A stretch of 64,000 bases of DNA from a virus: IMG/VR virus record IMGVR_UViG_3300049893_001984, positions 1 through 64,000 of that record; one strand, 5' to 3'. Below, piece after piece: positions 12,718-22,107 of the stretch. The position numbers and the translations under genes were made by a program. The notes under the pieces are model-generated. The model had not been told where the DNA came from and ran no database searches. It saw only the letters and a list, made by a program, of their open reading frames with translations. Each line of letters begins with the position of its first letter. Within the stretch, counting starts at the first letter, position 1.

Positions 12718-14745
12718 TTAAGGGTCAACCCTTACATCGAAGGTTCCAACAGCTTGACCATAACCTTCCACTTGTATAAAGAACACTTCACTAGGAACGG
12801 CTGGGTCAACAAAGGTAGATGTGAAGTCTATATTCACGCCGCTCTGTTGACCAAGGAGTTCCATGGTTCCAAATGATGGCCCATATCTGTACAAGCCCAC
12901 TGCCTTGGTAAACCCATTTCCACCATCAACCCTAACTCTGAACTGAACTTCGCCCCCAGTTGGCTGGAATACAAACCACACACTCGCAGTTCCACCGTTA
13001 ACCAGAAGTGGTTCCCCTAACTCCTTTGTACCATAGAAGTTATGCTGGTTGGTCAATGGCGTTGAGAGCACCATACCGTACGCATACGCTATATTATCGT
13101 TACCAGGACCAGCAGGATCTGCTGTGCAGTTCACCGCAAGGTTATCAAATTCAGCAAAGGCCAAAAGGGTTCCAAACCCAATCTTACCGTCCCTGTTACC
13201 TGGCTTTATTGAAGCGTTGATCGGTATGTTAAAAACCTGAGGGCCGGTTGAGCCTGCACCCCAGGTTACTTCGTAGTTAACAGTTATAAGCGGTCCTGTT
13301 TCACTAACAGTTATGTCAACCTGGTAGTCGTCCTCAACTAGTCTTGCGGCATAATTTGGCATGGCAATTACAGATAGGAACACGTAGCCAGAGCCAACAG
13401 GACCTATACCATTTGACCCGCCAGTCCCAGCAGTAGCGGCAACTCTGCGCCCCAGTGCTATAGCACCGTACGGATAGAGTGGGTGGTGTAGAAGCACTGA
13501 CAACCAGAAGAAGTTAACATTTGTGTCATAACCGAAGATGGCGTGACCCTCGCCCATGGCGGCATACGGGCGAACAATCATGGATAAAGTGTAACCATCG
13601 TTCGAGTAGTACCTGTACCCGTTGTTTATAGCAATCAACTCTTTACCTGCTGTCGTCGCCACTATGCGTTTGGTTCTTCCAGCGGCGTCATCCAATATAA
13701 ATCCGTCAGTAGGAGAGAAGGTCAGGTAGTGCGCATTGTCCTCAAAGTTCTCACAGTATATGGACAAGTCAGGCTGTGGGTCAGGTTGGTTAATAGACGA
13801 CGCTGACGAGTCGGATGGACTGCCTGAAGGTGTCTCTGATACAGCAGAGGTCCCAGTGTCACTTCCGCACGTTAAAGACGTTTCATACACAAGGTTTAAA
13901 GAGCCCTGAGGGCAGACATCTGCCAACCCAATAGGGCTGTCCAGAATGATCCCATCGCCAACTGTACCGACAATGTTTTCGCCTATAAACTCTATGTCGA
14001 TGTTTCCGTTACAGTCAGGTATTACCCCGTTTATGGAAGATATGGGCGTTCGAAGACACGAGCCTGAGGCTGGCCTCTTACCACATGGGCCTGCGTACCT
14101 TTCCTGGAACGCAACCTTTGACCCAGGCGCACCGTCCAAGGCAATAACTCCAACCTCTCGGGTATTGCCGTCAACGTTCATCGTGTCTTTGTAAGTCTTT
14201 ACGACACCTGCAGCACCCTTCAGCTTAACCTCCCCAACAAGCTGGGTTGCGCCGAACAGTTTACCAATGGATAGTACAGGCGGCTGCTCATACGAACGAG
14301 CGCACCTGTCTACGAGAAGGGTCTGGTTAGGCGCAGAGAACCGGTAAGTCACCATGCTTGTAGATGCATGTCTTAGTACCTTTGCCCCAGGTATAACCCA
14401 ACCTCCAACGCCTGGAATCATCGCCTGTATTGGGTAGTTTTTATACTTCACAATAGGCGTGCGTACGGAGCAGGCTGCCAGTGGCACGAAAGTGGTTACA
14501 ACCGGGTTGTTACAGAAAGGGGTATCCGGAGCAGCGCAGAACGTAACGGAGAACAGGTTTGGTGATATGGATACAGACGATACAAATATAACCTTACCCA
14601 AGGTGGAAGGGATCCACAGGTTTACCTCAGCCAGGACATCTTGAGGCATGACCGCCCCTGTATCATCAATCAGAGAAGCTGAAGGATGAAACGGGTAGCG
14701 ACGTTGCTCGTTACTATTGAGCCAATCCATGAATACGAGAGCCAT
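12718..14745 (-). CDS. YPF/INGxxPD paralogue 3 with extra carbohydrate-binding-like and PPC-like domains
   Basis: 675 residues, the longest of the family. The shared N-terminus is clearest here (DWLNSNEQRRYPFHPSASL). The INGVIPDCNGN motif falls near residue 240. After a Ser/Pro/Asp-rich linker, the protein continues with a LamG/concanavalin-like beta sandwich (about 335-540; GYTLSMIVRPYAAMGEGHA). It ends with a domain of the PPC-like kind found in bacterial exported proteins (about 555-675; TKELGEPLLVNGGTASVWF ... QVEGYGQAVGTFDVRV). This looks like an adhesin built by adding domains to the basic paralogue. Confidence 0.7.
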   Translation of the reverse strand: MALVFMDWLNSNEQRRYPFHPSASLIDDTGAVMPQDVLAEVNLWIPSTLGKVIFVSSVSISPNLFSVTFCAAPDTPFCNNPVVTTFVPLAACSVRTPIVKYKNYPIQAMIPGVGGWVIPGAKVLRHASTSMVTYRFSAPNQTLLVDRCARSYEQPPVLSIGKLFGATQLVGEVKLKGAAGVVKTYKDTMNVDGNTREVGVIALDGAPGSKVAFQERYAGPCGKRPASGSCLRTPISSINGVIPDCNGNIDIEFIGENIVGTVGDGIILDSPIGLADVCPQGSLNLVYETSLTCGSDTGTSAVSETPSGSPSDSSASSINQPDPQPDLSIYCENFEDNAHYLTFSPTDGFILDDAAGRTKRIVATTAGKELIAINNGYRYYSNDGYTLSMIVRPYAAMGEGHAIFGYDTNVNFFWLSVLLHHPLYPYGAIALGRRVAATAGTGGSNGIGPVGSGYVFLSVIAMPNYAARLVEDDYQVDITVSETGPLITVNYEVTWGAGSTGPQVFNIPINASIKPGNRDGKIGFGTLLAFAEFDNLAVNCTADPAGPGNDNIAYAYGMVLSTPLTNQHNFYGTKELGEPLLVNGGTASVWFVFQPTGGEVQFRVRVDGGNGFTKAVGLYRYGPSFGTMELLGQQSGVNIDFTSTFVDPAVPSEVFFIQVEGYGQAVGTFDVRVDP

Positions 14746-14747
14746 CG

Positions 14748-16136
14748 CTAGTCCTTAAAAAGTGGTTTCAGTAGTTCAAGCGTAAGTGTTCCGGATGAAG
14801 AGTATGGAGGAGCAGACGCCACACAGACTATTGTAGCCGTCCCTGTTCGCGGACTCCCTCTCGGATAACGTACCTCAAACGAGTAAGTTGCGATCTTGGC
14901 AGGCGCCAACGATGGTACGATAACCTGTAAAGATGGCGCATCTGCTTGCACATTCGGGAATCCAGGTGCATCTAGATAACCAGATCCGTCTATGTACTCG
15001 GCTCCCAAGGGAGTTATTGTAAACGTCAGCTTTATGTTAAACAGCGTTTTATCCGTATTGTTGGACAGGACTGCACCAACTGCAAAGGCGTAGTCAGGTC
15101 TGGATATTGCACGCACCTTAACGTTGATTGTGTAGTCGGCAATTATGTCCGTAACTATTGTGTTATAGTTTTTCCGTGCTGTCTCTATCCTTTGGGAAAC
15201 GGCTAAAGCTCTGTTCCACAGATCCGACAGCTTCTCGTAAGCCGCTTTGTAGTCTTCGCAGTCGCAGCAGGCTTTACAGTCTGCGTGTAGCCGCAGCATG
15301 GCTGCTTCAAGCGTACCTTTGTAATCCACGAAGTCAGGAATAGGTGGGGATATTGAATAAGTGCCTGAGTCAAACGGTGCCTCTACCCAGGTACACCCTT
15401 CGCCTTGGAGCAGCACATTACCTAACTTAGGACCCTGCCCGCTGATAGTCTTTATCTCACCAGCCGGATCAACGCACACAATATTCAAACCAGAACCAGC
15501 GCCTGCGATTGCATCAAACTGAAGGCGCACAGGCGATCGAACTGTTTTAAGAACAGATCCGTTAATGACAGCCGACAGTGGGTCAGCAGACTTGCCGATG
15601 GTCATATTGGTTCCAGCTTGCAAGATAACTGGACCTTCTGAAGGCGTTTGCAAACAGCAGGGGAATCCACTAACCCCCACGGCGATCCTTCTAACTCTTG
15701 GTATGTGGGGATTTACGACAGATCGCAGCAGATATGCGTCTGCAAGGTCAACCGGAGCTATGTTTAAAAGGTTGGCCTTTTCAGCCAGAATAACAAACCT
15801 GGCGACTATATCTTCATCCGTAAGCCCATTACCCTGCGTAGTTATTCTTTTCCATTGGTAGATGATATACCGGCCAAAACTTGTGGCCTGGAAAGAATCA
15901 GAGGTGGATGTCAAATAGGCAAGCAGACTTCCATTACTGTAACGGAGTTCAACCTCTTTTATAGCAGATACGGTGTCAAACTTTGAAACCCTGACAAGCA
16001 TCGGAGGGTCTGGTGTAACACTATTATGAGATATGTATGCGTCTGTGAATATCTCATGTATGGAGTTTGGCTGCGCCTTTATAAACGGATAAGGCGTAGT
16101 AGTGTTACTGGAGTACCACTCGTATGAAGCACCCAC
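14748..16136 (-). CDS. YPF paralogue 4, probable tail fibre or adhesin
   Basis: 462 residues, starting with GTG at 16134-16136 behind AGGAG. N-terminal YEWYSSNTTTPYPFIKAQPN keeps the YPF motif. The INGxxPD motif is replaced by IKTISGQGPKLGNVLL. A Cys-rich helical patch (DCKACCDCEDYKAAYEKL) precedes a C-terminal beta domain of the bacterial Ig-like/CARDB style (FAVGAVLSNNTDKTLFNIKL). Confidence 0.65.
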   Translation of the reverse strand: MGASYEWYSSNTTTPYPFIKAQPNSIHEIFTDAYISHNSVTPDPPMLVRVSKFDTVSAIKEVELRYSNGSLLAYLTSTSDSFQATSFGRYIIYQWKRITTQGNGLTDEDIVARFVILAEKANLLNIAPVDLADAYLLRSVVNPHIPRVRRIAVGVSGFPCCLQTPSEGPVILQAGTNMTIGKSADPLSAVINGSVLKTVRSPVRLQFDAIAGAGSGLNIVCVDPAGEIKTISGQGPKLGNVLLQGEGCTWVEAPFDSGTYSISPPIPDFVDYKGTLEAAMLRLHADCKACCDCEDYKAAYEKLSDLWNRALAVSQRIETARKNYNTIVTDIIADYTINVKVRAISRPDYAFAVGAVLSNNTDKTLFNIKLTFTITPLGAEYIDGSGYLDAPGFPNVQADAPSLQVIVPSLAPAKIATYSFEVRYPRGSPRTGTATIVCVASAPPYSSSGTLTLELLKPLFKD

Positions 16137-16145
16137 AGCAAACTC

Positions 16146-17057
16146 CTATTTCTTTAACACATTCACGGAGAGGTTAGATATAGCGCTGTCTATGCGGCTA
16201 GCTAGACTCTCCAGGCTGGTTATCTGTTGAACGATACTTTCCAATGTCGTTTTCACTATGTTAAGCTCATCACACCCGCAACAAGGAGTTGCGCAGCTTT
16301 CAACAATCTTCAGCCCGTTCGAGATGGCATCAAGTTGTATACAGTCGTCCCCATCCAGTTGAAAATTTCCATCGTTGTCTGGGGGTATACCGTTAATCGT
16401 TTTTACGCAGGGGCGATCGTCTCCCTCTGAGCACTCACACCCCTGGTCAAGGGATGTTCCATCTATAGCGTTAAACACAATCCGGTCAGGCTCTGCGCCT
16501 ATACCTGCAATAACGTTTATAAGGAAATTTCTTCCGGCCTGTAAGATTATGTCGTTTTGAAACGGACCGGATATATCAGTACCATTCTGAACGTACAAGC
16601 TGGACACGCCCCTTACCTCCGGGCGCAACACTGTTGCCTCTAACCTTCCACCATTAACATTAAATGTAAACGAACCTGAAAACTTCAGGGTGTCATCCAG
16701 ATCACCGATAGTGATCACACCAACGCTGTCAAAGAAGTCACCAGTGCACGCTATTCGGTGCACTGAGTTTCGCGTAAACCCTGTTGCGGGTATTGAAACG
16801 GATCCAATGGGAGATCCATTGTATCCGAGAGAAATAGTCAACCCCGAGCCAAACACAGATACATTCAATAGATGTATTAAGGTGAAGTCTATTGTAGGGT
16901 CGGGGTGAACTGGCAAAGACAAATCAACAATCAACGAATTTGGCAGCTGGAAGCTATTGGATAAGTCACGACAGCTGGCTCCCTCGTGCAGCGGATACTT
17001 CCGCTGCGAGTTCTCTGACAGCCAATCTAGATTCCATATCGGTCCAGCTGGAGGCAT
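16146..17057 (-). CDS. YPF/INGxxPD paralogue 5, probable tail fibre or adhesin
   Basis: 303 residues. N-terminal DWLSENSQRKYPLHEGASC and KTINGIPPDNDGNFQL place it in the family. Both are followed by Cys-rich turns (CECSEGDDRPC; CATPCCGCDE). The last 40 residues form a predicted coiled coil (NIVKTTLESIVQQITSLESL), the only one in the group, which could trimerise the fibre. Its ATG overlaps the previous stop (TAATG). Confidence 0.7.
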   Translation of the reverse strand: MPPAGPIWNLDWLSENSQRKYPLHEGASCRDLSNSFQLPNSLIVDLSLPVHPDPTIDFTLIHLLNVSVFGSGLTISLGYNGSPIGSVSIPATGFTRNSVHRIACTGDFFDSVGVITIGDLDDTLKFSGSFTFNVNGGRLEATVLRPEVRGVSSLYVQNGTDISGPFQNDIILQAGRNFLINVIAGIGAEPDRIVFNAIDGTSLDQGCECSEGDDRPCVKTINGIPPDNDGNFQLDGDDCIQLDAISNGLKIVESCATPCCGCDELNIVKTTLESIVQQITSLESLASRIDSAISNLSVNVLKK

Positions 17058-18913
17058 TAGCTTGTTATCCTAAAACCCATACGGAGTATGCCAACGTCTG
17101 CGGTATACCCGTCAGTTGATCCTGCTCTTGATAACGTAAAGAACACAAGGTCACCCTCAGAAATGCTTATATCAGGCGAACTTGTAAGTTCAGCATAGTC
17201 ATTAGCTGGCACAGCGCAACCACTTAAAGTGTCTATGGTAATCTCGCTACCAATGCCTGGAAGCGTTTGGGTTGTAGTACAATCCACGGGTCTCGACAGT
17301 ATTCGGTAAGACAGGGTTAGGTCAGGAATAGCACCGGTAGTCAGACCAAGCACCCAAAACCATACCTGGAGCTTTGGAGACACCACAAGACCCTCCCTAG
17401 GTATTTCAATCCTTCCACGGAGAGACGTATCCTCGCCAGCAGGCAGTGAAAGGAAGAATATATCGTCTATAGTGTCTTCTCGTACCCCGTTAAGGGCCAC
17501 CAGAGAAACAGCACCCTCTCGGGTGTCAGCTCCAGCTAGATCGGCGTCTATTGTTAGCTGTCCGTAATACACGCCAGACAGAAGCTCACCTTTTCCAGGC
17601 GTGGGTGTGATTGTCACATTGGTTCCAGCTTTGAGGCCGGAGACAATCTTGCCCTGCTTGAACTTCTGATCCTCAATAGTCTTAAGGGCTACGTACAGAT
17701 CATCCGTGTCCTGCTCGAGGGCCAGGTTAAGGTCCAGCGAAAGCTGAAGATCGCCTGTAGTTGCCGGGTTACCATCACAGTTCTCAACAATTATAGGCGA
17801 TCCAGTTTTGGACTTAAGACTAGTCACCATAGAGTCGCTGGTCTTGAATATCATCTTCGTGAAGTAGATACGAAGACCGCGACCGCACGGGTCTATGCGT
17901 ACAAACCCCTCTTCTTCAAGCGGGGCATCCAGGGCACAGCTCGAAGCAGCTACAGAGTCGTAAGAGCAAAACGAATTAGAAGACGAAGGGTTACCACAGG
18001 GATCTGGTTCAACCGGCCAAGGTCCGTGGCCATAACAAGCGTCGTACCACCAAATAGTTGTCTGGTCTACAGACCACGTACCTGGTTTAACGCCAACACC
18101 TTCCATTTCCAGATATACGTTGTTGGTCGGTATCGGGGGCCAAACTCTATCTAACTCTGGATGCTGACTGATGTTATAACCATAAACAGCACCAAGAGGA
18201 GCAAGCCCACCAAAGATCGGGTCGTTGGCTGGAAGCCACCCAGGCAACGAATTATCTGTGGACACAAACGCATACTTCTCGTTGCTGGTTAGCGGGCAGT
18301 CCAACACACCAGCAGGTGTGCTGTACAGATCGAAAGCAAAATGGACGTGATCTTCCAACACTTCCCTAGGTGTAGGGTTTATGTGTGCGGAGCCGTCTCC
18401 GCGCAGGAACCCAACGTAAATACCAACAGGCGGTTTTTGCTTAGTGCATCGCCCTGCCAGAAGCGGGTTGCTTGTGAGATAATATGCTCCAGCCTCTGGC
18501 GCTGTATTACCTGGCGTACCTATCAGGTTCGTAAAATCAAAGTCACGAAGGAACCCAAACAGAAGCACATCACCAGTTGTGCTGGTGAATTTCTGTGTCA
18601 CAACTCCGACTGCGAAGCTGGTAGGCGAAATCGTGTAAGCCCCCAAGCCAGGGTTGAACGTCACATTGGCATATGCGCTTTTATAGTCACTATCAACAGA
18701 ATCCCAATACACAACGTGCCCCACCTGAACTGGTGAGGCAAGTTTTACATTGTGCACATACAAGGCTTCACCAGCCCCTATGCTATCAAGGCGGTCTTTA
18801 AGGTGTTGGGTTCGCTGTTGCAACTCGCTCGGGTGTCGATTTGCAACCTGCGCCTTTACCTGTTCACCGTCCTTGATGGGGTGCGTCTTACTAACCCACG
18901 GAGTCGTGCTCAT
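17057..18913 (-). CDS. Large tail-fibre-like virion protein
   Basis: 618 residues. The N-terminus (HPIKDGEQVKAQVANRHPSE) is a short conserved-looking region. It is followed by a helix (LQQRTQHLKDRLDSI) and then beta-rich sequence with many Gly and aromatic residues and no obvious repeat. A Ser/Cys patch lies near the middle (PCGNPSSSNSFCSYDSVAASS). Position between the baseplate genes and the adhesin paralogues suggests a proximal fibre or tail-tip protein. Family not recognised. Confidence 0.65.
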   Translation of the reverse strand: MSTTPWVSKTHPIKDGEQVKAQVANRHPSELQQRTQHLKDRLDSIGAGEALYVHNVKLASPVQVGHVVYWDSVDSDYKSAYANVTFNPGLGAYTISPTSFAVGVVTQKFTSTTGDVLLFGFLRDFDFTNLIGTPGNTAPEAGAYYLTSNPLLAGRCTKQKPPVGIYVGFLRGDGSAHINPTPREVLEDHVHFAFDLYSTPAGVLDCPLTSNEKYAFVSTDNSLPGWLPANDPIFGGLAPLGAVYGYNISQHPELDRVWPPIPTNNVYLEMEGVGVKPGTWSVDQTTIWWYDACYGHGPWPVEPDPCGNPSSSNSFCSYDSVAASSCALDAPLEEEGFVRIDPCGRGLRIYFTKMIFKTSDSMVTSLKSKTGSPIIVENCDGNPATTGDLQLSLDLNLALEQDTDDLYVALKTIEDQKFKQGKIVSGLKAGTNVTITPTPGKGELLSGVYYGQLTIDADLAGADTREGAVSLVALNGVREDTIDDIFFLSLPAGEDTSLRGRIEIPREGLVVSPKLQVWFWVLGLTTGAIPDLTLSYRILSRPVDCTTTQTLPGIGSEITIDTLSGCAVPANDYAELTSSPDISISEGDLVFFTLSRAGSTDGYTADVGILRMGFRITS

Positions 18914-18935
18914 TTATGAGCCCCCTTTTTATAAA

Positions 18936-19667
18936 CTACTTATTTTCTTGTTCAGGAGTTTCCTTCTTAGGCTCTGCCTTTTCGGGGGTCTCCTTAGCTT
19001 TCGCCTTAGATTCTTCCTTGTTCTTCCTATAGTTTTCATATTGACGCTGACTTGCATAGCCTACGCCTGCACCTGCTCCGGCAACTGCTCCGCCACTTAT
19101 CATGCGCTGAAGAAGTTGACGCGCATTAACTTCGTCGGTCATCTTGCTTATGACGTCGTTTCTGTCTGCTATACGCAACATCTTCTGGTCAATAGGCGAA
19201 CCTGGAACATGTTTAGGCATATCAGCTCTTAGCTTTTTATTAGCTGCAGCAATGGAATGCGGCCGCTGAAGGCGCCAGAGATATTCACTAGCTGCTCCGC
19301 CGCCTGCACCTGTCAGACCGCCGAACAGTGCTCCGCGTCCGATAGACCCTATGGGGTTATCCTCGCGCTCTTCAGGAGAGGCTCCAAGGTAACCACCGAC
19401 AGCACCAGTGCCAGCCCCAATCAACCCACCTAGCAGTGTTCTTGACAACAGGGCACTATTGTAAGGGCGTAAGTGTTTAAACCTATGGCCGTCATCCGGT
19501 TTAACACCAGCTGCCGCAAAAGCGTCCGCAATAGCTTTCCCAGCGCCTCCACCACCTCCGCCAGCGGCACCAGGCGGGGGTGCGTCGATCGGAACAGTCT
19601 TAGCCGGTGACACGCCAGTAAGTAGCGGAGTTGAGGCTGTCTTTATCAGGTACTTTAGGTGGTTCAT
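18936..19667 (-). CDS. Glycine-zipper protein with MNHLKYLIK N-terminus
   Basis: 243 residues starting with the shared N-terminal peptide (MNHLKYLIKTA). It has a PPPGAAGGGGGGAG linker. Several Gly-zipper segments follow (LLGGLIGAGTGAVGGYLGAS; GALFGGLTGAGGGAASEYLW; ISGGAVAGAGAGVGYASQ) that could insert into membranes. The C-terminal tail is Lys/Glu-rich and disordered. This is the pattern expected of an internal virion protein ejected with DNA. Its location in the tail module, away from the other carriers of the peptide, is notable. Confidence 0.7.
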   Translation of the reverse strand: MNHLKYLIKTASTPLLTGVSPAKTVPIDAPPPGAAGGGGGGAGKAIADAFAAAGVKPDDGHRFKHLRPYNSALLSRTLLGGLIGAGTGAVGGYLGASPEEREDNPIGSIGRGALFGGLTGAGGGAASEYLWRLQRPHSIAAANKKLRADMPKHVPGSPIDQKMLRIADRNDVISKMTDEVNARQLLQRMISGGAVAGAGAGVGYASQRQYENYRKNKEESKAKAKETPEKAEPKKETPEQENK

Positions 19668-19678
19668 AGCACTTTCCT

Positions 19679-20305
19679 TTAACTAAACCGAATGGTCCAA
19701 GTCACGCCTATCTGGAAACCTGCTTCAGCTAATATCTTATCAGTCCACCCAGGTGAACCAGCGTAGTATCTAGAGAAAACTAAATCCTCAGACTGGCTAA
19801 GGGGATCCGGTGCAGCGATCAGAGCGGCACCATATACAGCTGAGTTAACAGAAGGTCCGAATGTCTTACCATGGAAACCAACCGAACCTTCTGATATCCC
19901 GAAGAAAGTAGCCTGGTTACCTTCGTACAAAACACCAGAGCTAGTTATGTTCGGATTTACCACTAGAGGTACACGCAGGAAATCTGTGTCCAAGGAGGAT
20001 ATAAGCCCGTTGTAATAATCAATCCCGTCCTCTCTGGTAAAGGATGGATTAACAATTGGGTCGGTTGGAAGTGGAAGATTCTTAAACTCCAAGTACATCG
20101 TGTTTACTGCGTAAGAACTTTGACCACCTAATAGGCGTGCCATAATGTCAGCGCCGCTGTACAAGACAAGGTTCTTTGACTCTATGACCTTCTTCACTAG
20201 ATTGGTTGCAGGATCGAACGAAAACAGACGTACAAAGCCTTGGGCGCTTTTACCAAGGCTGTAGTCATCAAGCTGTTCTTTAAGTTCTTTAAGCTTAGCG
20301 CTCAT
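19679..20305 (-). CDS. Virion protein of unknown function
   Basis: 208 residues. A charged N-terminal helix (KLKELKEQLDDYSLGKSAQG) is followed by a beta-rich body. Its place right after the gpI-like gene resembles the baseplate/fibre-connector positions of other myoviruses. No motif defines a function. Confidence 0.65.
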   Translation of the reverse strand: MSAKLKELKEQLDDYSLGKSAQGFVRLFSFDPATNLVKKVIESKNLVLYSGADIMARLLGGQSSYAVNTMYLEFKNLPLPTDPIVNPSFTREDGIDYYNGLISSLDTDFLRVPLVVNPNITSSGVLYEGNQATFFGISEGSVGFHGKTFGPSVNSAVYGAALIAAPDPLSQSEDLVFSRYYAGSPGWTDKILAEAGFQIGVTWTIRFS

Positions 20306-20314
20306 CGTTCGCTC

Positions 20315-21916
20315 CTATTGGCATGACATCGAGACAAGTTTAGCAGTAACAAACTGGTCGGCATAAGTTAGCACATTTGGGGGTGCACCTGCCGTAGGGT
20401 AGGCAGTTTCGACAATGGGCCCGCTAGTCTTGAGCAGGCCCAAGGTCTCACCACAACCAGCACCTTCCTCGTCCCCGATGTCGTCTAATGTAACTGTTTC
20501 GAGCACAGGTTCAAGCTCTAGGAATACAACATACGTCGTATTTGGCGGAGTTAGCTCCCGCAAGAATCTGCACACCGAAACTCCGGGCGCGTCTTCATTA
20601 AACGAGGCCTCTCTTAACTTTATGAGAAATAAGTTGTTCCGCATGATTTCATTGAGAACAAACTGCATTGGGTTAATCAGTGTTGGCAAGTTAGATGCTA
20701 CAGGCTCTGTAGTCGGATTTTCCCTGGTGTCTAGGTAATTGGCAAGCGTTTTGCCTGCAGACTTTCCAGCAGCATGGACTGCAGCCCAAAAGTCTTCTAC
20801 ATCACCAGGATAGCCCGAAACCTCAAACTGTACTATCGCCTTGCCATCACCATCAACCCCCATGTAATCCACTGTAACGTTATGATTCTTAACGGTAAGT
20901 GTTGAAAAATAACCACCGCTAAGAAAGTTGGTTCCAAGGGAAAGAGCAGGGAGCAAGGAGTAATCAGGGTGCTGACCGGATAATTCACTTACCATAACTG
21001 CATCAGACATCCTATCACCAGCATATAGAACATCCCCAACAGAGACGATTATATTCGCTGTGAGCGGGAAGCTATAGGAGTGCCCGCTAGTTACAACAAG
21101 CTTCCTGTCAGATTCGGTCTGCACAACCTCAACTGTTTCAACCGGGTTCCTGACCCTGGGATCGCCACTAAGTGCGGAAAGAAAAGACTCAAAGCCTAAC
21201 ATTGAAGGGCCTTGAACGTACATGTCAAACAATGCGTTTATCACTTCTTTTGAAAAACGACTGCTCTTAAGTTGTACGCCAATGGCGTATCCAAAATGTG
21301 TGTAGACATAATCAAGGTCGAATTGACCTCTATACACCCACACCCCCACTTCTATGTCCACCACGTTTCCTTTTGAGTCGTAGACTATTCTCTGGGGAAA
21401 CCTTGTATCTTTGAAAATATCGTTTCTGAGCCGTAGGTAACCTTCGTCTACTTCGTAATCAACCCCGTTCACCAGCACGCTCGTTGGGTACAAAACAAAG
21501 TTCTGCAGTGTAAACGGAAGTGCAACAAGCTTAGGCGGTAACTTGATCTGTACAATCCCAGGCTTATCCTGCCCTCCGAATGTCTGTATAAATCCAGCTG
21601 GCCTCTCTACCACGGATCCATCTTGGGGTCCGTACACAAGGTCGTCCGATCTGTACCTGGAAGCTGTTGCCGCTACCTCTTTCTGCGAGATGACAATAAG
21701 GTGCCAATCCTCCGTGTGGAACACAGGGACTGTCAGACGAGAAACGCAGGCTATGGCTTCGAGCGTATTTATATACGTCTGCCCTTGTTCATTACCCGAA
21801 GCTCTTAAAAACGCCTGAACACGATCTCGCTCTTCAAAGATGTTTACCCAGAAAGACCCGAGCTGCTCAAGCAACAGGCGACCCTGGTCAAAATCGTATG
21901 GAGGGTAGTTAATCAT
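20315..21916 (-). CDS. Baseplate protein, gpI-position
   Basis: 533 residues. The N-terminus (YDFDQGRLLLEQLGSFWVNI) is helical, followed by long beta stretches (YVYTHFGYAIGVQLKSSRFS). The order gp25-like, J-like, (small gene), this gene, fibre copies the P2-type W-J-I-H baseplate order, so a gpI-like baseplate role is inferred from position. Sequence similarity to gpI is not evident and the protein is much longer (P2 gpI is about 180 residues). Confidence 0.6.
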   Translation of the reverse strand: MINYPPYDFDQGRLLLEQLGSFWVNIFEERDRVQAFLRASGNEQGQTYINTLEAIACVSRLTVPVFHTEDWHLIVISQKEVAATASRYRSDDLVYGPQDGSVVERPAGFIQTFGGQDKPGIVQIKLPPKLVALPFTLQNFVLYPTSVLVNGVDYEVDEGYLRLRNDIFKDTRFPQRIVYDSKGNVVDIEVGVWVYRGQFDLDYVYTHFGYAIGVQLKSSRFSKEVINALFDMYVQGPSMLGFESFLSALSGDPRVRNPVETVEVVQTESDRKLVVTSGHSYSFPLTANIIVSVGDVLYAGDRMSDAVMVSELSGQHPDYSLLPALSLGTNFLSGGYFSTLTVKNHNVTVDYMGVDGDGKAIVQFEVSGYPGDVEDFWAAVHAAGKSAGKTLANYLDTRENPTTEPVASNLPTLINPMQFVLNEIMRNNLFLIKLREASFNEDAPGVSVCRFLRELTPPNTTYVVFLELEPVLETVTLDDIGDEEGAGCGETLGLLKTSGPIVETAYPTAGAPPNVLTYADQFVTAKLVSMSCQ

Positions 21917-21935
21917 CTTATCCTCTAGAAGGAAC

Positions 21936-22097
21936 TTACTGTTTCTTTAAGGAATCCTTGTACTTCTCAACCTCACGAGCAAATGTGTCTGCGTCAACAA
22001 CCTTGCCTTCAACTTCATACACTACCTTACCCGGCAGATAAGTTTTACTTCCATCTTTATTAATAAGTTCCTTGATATCCTGTGACGCACTAAACAT
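21936..22097 (-). CDS. Very small charged protein between baseplate genes
   Basis: The likely start is ATG at 22095-22097 with AAGGAG upstream, giving 53 residues; a longer frame overlaps the J-like gene's 3' end. The sequence (DIKELINKDGSKTYLPGKVV ... FAREVEKYKDSLKKQ) is Lys-rich, with a strand pair and a C-terminal helix. Possibly a baseplate assembly factor. Unknown. Confidence 0.65.
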   Translation of the reverse strand: MFSASQDIKELINKDGSKTYLPGKVVYEVEGKVVDADTFAREVEKYKDSLKKQ

Positions 22098-22107
22098 TTT
22101 AATCTCC

